The translations under genes and the position numbers were made by a program. 7,202 bases of DNA, taken from NCBI GenBank assembly GCA_021768055.1, contig JAASSE010000049.1, positions 1 through 7,202 on the forward strand, in the 5' to 3' direction. Shown piece by piece: positions 5,222 through 7,202 of this stretch. Position 1 is the stretch's first letter, and each line of letters starts with the position of its first letter. This DNA comes from Gammaproteobacteria bacterium. Lineage in GTDB: Bacteria; Pseudomonadota; Gammaproteobacteria; SZUA-229. Below the pieces are notes generated by a model, which saw nothing but the letters and a program-made list of their open reading frames with translations, did not search any database and had not been told where the DNA came from.

Positions 5222-6908
5222 ACTCCCTCCCTTTGTTCCCTTCTTTATTGCTGCCTTGATGGTATTGATCTCGAGCGGCTGGCCACGGAACCTTGTTTTG
5301 CTAGTCACGCCGGTACTTGCCGGACTGTACCTGTGGCTGGATGTAACGCCCGGCACGGTCTTGACCGTACCCATTATTGAATTTGAACTGGTGCTGATGC
5401 GAGCCGACAGGCTCAGCCTGCTGTTCGGCTATATATTCCATATTGCCGCGTTTATTGCTGCAATATTCTCACTGCATGAGCGCGATACAACCCAGGCCGT
5501 CGCGAGCCAGCTTTATGTTGGCAGCGCCCTGGGCGCGGTTTTTGCCGGCGACCTGATCACTCTGTTCATCTTCTGGGAACTGCTCGCAATATCATCCGTT
5601 TTCCTGGTATGGGCCCGCCATACCGAGCGAGCCATACGTTCCGGTATGCGCTACCTGGTAATCCAGGTTTCCTCCGGTATGCTGCTGCTAGCCGGCGCAC
5701 TGCTGCAGTATTATCAAACGGATTCGTTAACGTTCGACTTTATCGGACTGGAAGGAATCAGCGGCTGGCTGATCTTCATCGCCTTTGGTATCAAGTGCGC
5801 CTTCCCCCTGCTGCATAACTGGCTACCGGATGCGTACCCGGAAGCAACACCGACAGGAACTGTTTTCCTGTCGGCATTTACGACCAAAACCGCTGTGTAC
5901 GCACTGGCACGTGGCTTTCCCGGTACCGAGCTTCTGGTCTATATCGGCGCTGTAATGACGGTGTTTCCGATCTTCTATGCAGTAATAGAAAACGACCTGC
6001 GCAGGGTGCTTTCATACAGCCTCATTAACCAGCTCGGCTTTATGGTTTGCGGTATCGGCATTGGCACTGCACTCGCACTCAATGGAACAGTGGCGCACGC
6101 TTTCAGCCACATCATCTACAAGGCCTTGTTATTCATGAGCATGGGCGCTGTGCTCTATCGTGCCGGTAACATCTATGCCTCCGACCTCGGCGGCATGTAC
6201 AAGTCAATGCCGAAAACAGCGGTGTTCTGCATTATCGGAGCCAGTTCAATTTCCGCGTTTCCATTGTTCAGCGGCTTTGTCAGTAAATCCATGGTGCTGG
6301 CAGCTATGATCGAGGAAGGCTATGACTATATATGGCTGGTGTTACTGTTTGCTTCTGCCGGCGTATTGCATCATGCCGGCATTAAAATTCCATATTACGC
6401 TTTCTTTGCCAAAGATGCCGGCATCCGTACCGAAGAAGCACCGCTTAATATGCTTATCGCCATGGGCATTGCCGCTCTACTGTGTATCTTTATCGGTACC
6501 CAGCCATCATATCTGTACGCATTATTGCCCTGGGAAGTTGAATTCTGGCCCTATGACACGACGCATGTATTAACTCAGTTGCAGTTATTACTGTTCGCAG
6601 TGCTGGCATTTGTCTGGACGAATAAAATAGGGCTGCATCCTCACGAGATACACGCCGTTAATGTTGACATTGAATGGCTTTACCGCAAGCTGTTGCCAGA
6701 TGCAGCAGCTTATATGTACGGCGTTTATAAACGGATAGGTTATGATTTTATTGAATCGGCGCATGCTTCATTAAAAGCGACCGCCCGCACGATCAGTCGC
6801 ACACGCCCGGGGCGTTTTCACCTGGCCGCGAGCTGGCCAACGGGCAGCATGGTGTTATGGATTGCCGTGATATTGGGATTCTTTCTACTTGCAGACGCTC
6901 TGTACTGA
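5208..6908 (+). CDS. Third proton-conducting antiporter subunit with C-terminal extension (MrpD/NuoL-like)
   Basis: This 566-residue polytopic protein of the proton-antiporter M family is about 70-80 residues longer than the two paralogues upstream. Proton-path residues are Glu124 in FIFWELLAISS (TM5), Lys196 in FGIKCAFPLLHNWLPDAY (TM7), Lys227 in TTKTAVY (TM8), His297, His301 and Lys305, and Lys360 in SGFVSKS (TM12). After the antiporter core (to about 430) there is a helix at about 454-471 and a long polar/amphipathic segment (about 478-540, including DIEWLYRKLLP, 487-497). A last transmembrane helix follows at about 546-564. That order resembles the lateral-helix element of NuoL and MrpA. 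ATG 5208 is favoured over ATG 5214 because AAGGAAG (5192-5198) lies nine bases upstream. Annotation pipelines would probably call it Na+/H+ antiporter subunit D. Family membership is certain, but its position in the complex is inferred. Confidence 0.92.
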   Translation: MWMTELPPFVPFFIAALMVLISSGWPRNLVLLVTPVLAGLYLWLDVTPGTVLTVPIIEFELVLMRADRLSLLFGYIFHIAAFIAAIFSLHERDTTQAVASQLYVGSALGAVFAGDLITLFIFWELLAISSVFLVWARHTERAIRSGMRYLVIQVSSGMLLLAGALLQYYQTDSLTFDFIGLEGISGWLIFIAFGIKCAFPLLHNWLPDAYPEATPTGTVFLSAFTTKTAVYALARGFPGTELLVYIGAVMTVFPIFYAVIENDLRRVLSYSLINQLGFMVCGIGIGTALALNGTVAHAFSHIIYKALLFMSMGAVLYRAGNIYASDLGGMYKSMPKTAVFCIIGASSISAFPLFSGFVSKSMVLAAMIEEGYDYIWLVLLFASAGVLHHAGIKIPYYAFFAKDAGIRTEEAPLNMLIAMGIAALLCIFIGTQPSYLYALLPWEVEFWPYDTTHVLTQLQLLLFAVLAFVWTNKIGLHPHEIHAVNVDIEWLYRKLLPDAAAYMYGVYKRIGYDFIESAHASLKATARTISRTRPGRFHLAASWPTGSMVLWIAVILGFFLLADALY

Positions 6909-6919
6909 ATTACTTGCAG
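6886..6919. repeat. Direct repeat TACTTGCAG, two copies 25 nt apart
   Basis: TACTTGCAG occurs at 6886-6894 and again at 6911-6919, flanking the two stop codons. The copies overlap the outer left and inner right parts of the inverted repeat. A shorter TACTTG follows at 6932-6937. The function is unknown. A small duplication during formation of the convergent junction, or chance, would each explain it. Confidence 0.3.
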
Positions 6920-6925
6920 CGTCTG
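6892..6925. repeat. Perfect 8-bp inverted repeat spanning the convergent stop codons; possible terminator hairpin
   Basis: CAGACGCT (6892-6899) and its exact complement AGCGTCTG (6918-6925) are separated by 18 nt that contain both the TGA of the + strand operon (6906-6908) and the TAA of the - strand gene (6910-6912). With a one-base gap between the genes, this is the only hairpin-like element placed to end both transcripts. Neither side has a run of T after the stem, so it is not a classic intrinsic terminator. It could be a weak pause site, a protection hairpin or chance. Confidence 0.4.
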
Positions 6926-7202
6926 AGACAATACTTGAACAACGGCGGCGACAACAGCGTGGTCACTATCACCATCAATACCACGGCTGAAAACAGCGCA
7001 TCATCCAGTACACCGAGGCTCTTGCCGATCGCGGCAAAGATAAGGCCGACTTCTCCGCGCGGCATCATACCGACACCGACAGCCCAGCGGTTTTTACTGC
7101 CATAGACGCCAAAACCCGAAACCACCTTGCCAACAATTGCAGCCGCCAGCAGACCCACGGCAAGCAGCATCACATCCGGCTGCAGAAAGGTTTCCAGCTT
7201 CA
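6910..7202 (-). CDS. Cation:proton antiporter, CPA2 (KefB/NapA-like) family, C-terminal end (partial)
   Basis: The reverse strand is open from the window edge (first full codon at 7200-7198, Lys) to TAA at 6912-6910. About 97 residues are visible, starting KLETFLQPDVM. The sequence shows the last helices of a CPA2 monovalent cation:proton antiporter. One helix contains AAAIVGKVVSG, with the Lys that is conserved at this position in NapA-type proteins. It is followed by the signature MMPRGEVGLIFAAIG and a final helix (FSAVVLMVIVTTLLSPPL), ending in a short basic tail. There is no sign of a C-terminal RCK/TrkA-N domain, since the protein ends just after the membrane domain. That argues against a KefB/KefC-type channel with a regulatory domain and for a simple Na+/H+ or K+/H+ exchanger. 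It is convergent with the Mrp operon, one base separating the two stop codons. The real start is outside the window. Confidence 0.88.
   Translation of the reverse strand, partial: KLETFLQPDVMLLAVGLLAAAIVGKVVSGFGVYGSKNRWAVGVGMMPRGEVGLIFAAIGKSLGVLDDALFSAVVLMVIVTTLLSPPLFKYCLRRCK

Noticed and set aside
4877..5374. 165-codon open frame on the - strand across three genes
   Set aside because: It is the longest antisense frame but overlaps three supported + strand genes and their ribosome binding sites. It has no family signature.
2016..6908. Possibility that the three antiporter genes belong to a complex I (nuoL/M/N) operon
   Set aside because: The neighbours are mrpE, F, G, B and C, with MrpB, MrpF and MrpG signatures absent from complex I. 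No nuo redox subunit is present in the window.
1..7202. CRISPR arrays, tRNA or rRNA genes, insertion sequences, attachment sites
   Set aside because: The window is almost completely coding. I saw no spaced repeat array, cloverleaf, rRNA-like sequence, transposase or terminal repeats.

Overview
The window is almost entirely one operon for a multi-subunit cation/proton antiporter of the Mrp (Mnh/Pha/Sha) type. Nine genes read on the + strand, and the 3' end of an unrelated single-subunit cation:proton antiporter reads on the - strand at the right edge. Base composition looks balanced (about half G+C by eye). Protein sequences, codon use and gene order look like a proteobacterium, most likely a marine or salt-adapted gammaproteobacterium. 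That placement is an inference from style and is weak.

Layout from left to right: end of mrpE (2-106), mrpF (103-387), mrpG (384-722), a fused MbhD/DUF4040 + MbhE protein matching the C-terminal part of classical MrpA (about 679-1254), mrpB (1244-1663), mrpC (1660-2019), an MrpD-type antiporter subunit (2016-3500), a second antiporter subunit with NuoL/MrpA-like motifs (3493-4959), a small unassigned two-helix membrane protein (4961-5221), and a third antiporter subunit with a long C-terminal extension (5208-6908). Every junction overlaps or nearly touches (ATGA/GTGA overlaps, 8-44 nt overlaps, one 1-nt gap), so the set is almost certainly cotranscribed and translationally coupled. No intergenic stretch is long enough for an internal promoter. 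The operon promoter lies left of the window. On the - strand, 6910-7202 encodes the C-terminal end of a CPA2 (KefB/NapA-like) antiporter. Its stop codon is one base from the last operon stop codon, and an 8-bp perfect inverted repeat spans both stops.

How the genes work together: by analogy with structures of Mrp, Mbh and complex I, subunits E, F, G, B, C and the MbhD/E-like protein form the membrane module thought to carry the Na+ path. The MrpD/NuoL-like subunits are proton channels with a Glu (TM5), Lys (TM7, TM8) and Lys (TM12) relay. All three antiporter subunits here keep these residues.

The unusual points are: (i) three antiporter subunits rather than the usual two (MrpA + MrpD); (ii) no full-length MrpA in view, its parts being carried by separate genes in the order seen in archaeal Mbh membrane modules; (iii) a small conserved-looking membrane protein between antiporter subunits two and three; (iv) a C-terminal extension on the third subunit that looks like the complex I/MrpA lateral-helix clamp. 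No hydrogenase, quinone-binding or Fe-S gene is in the window, so the simplest reading is a stand-alone secondary Na+(K+)/H+ antiporter.
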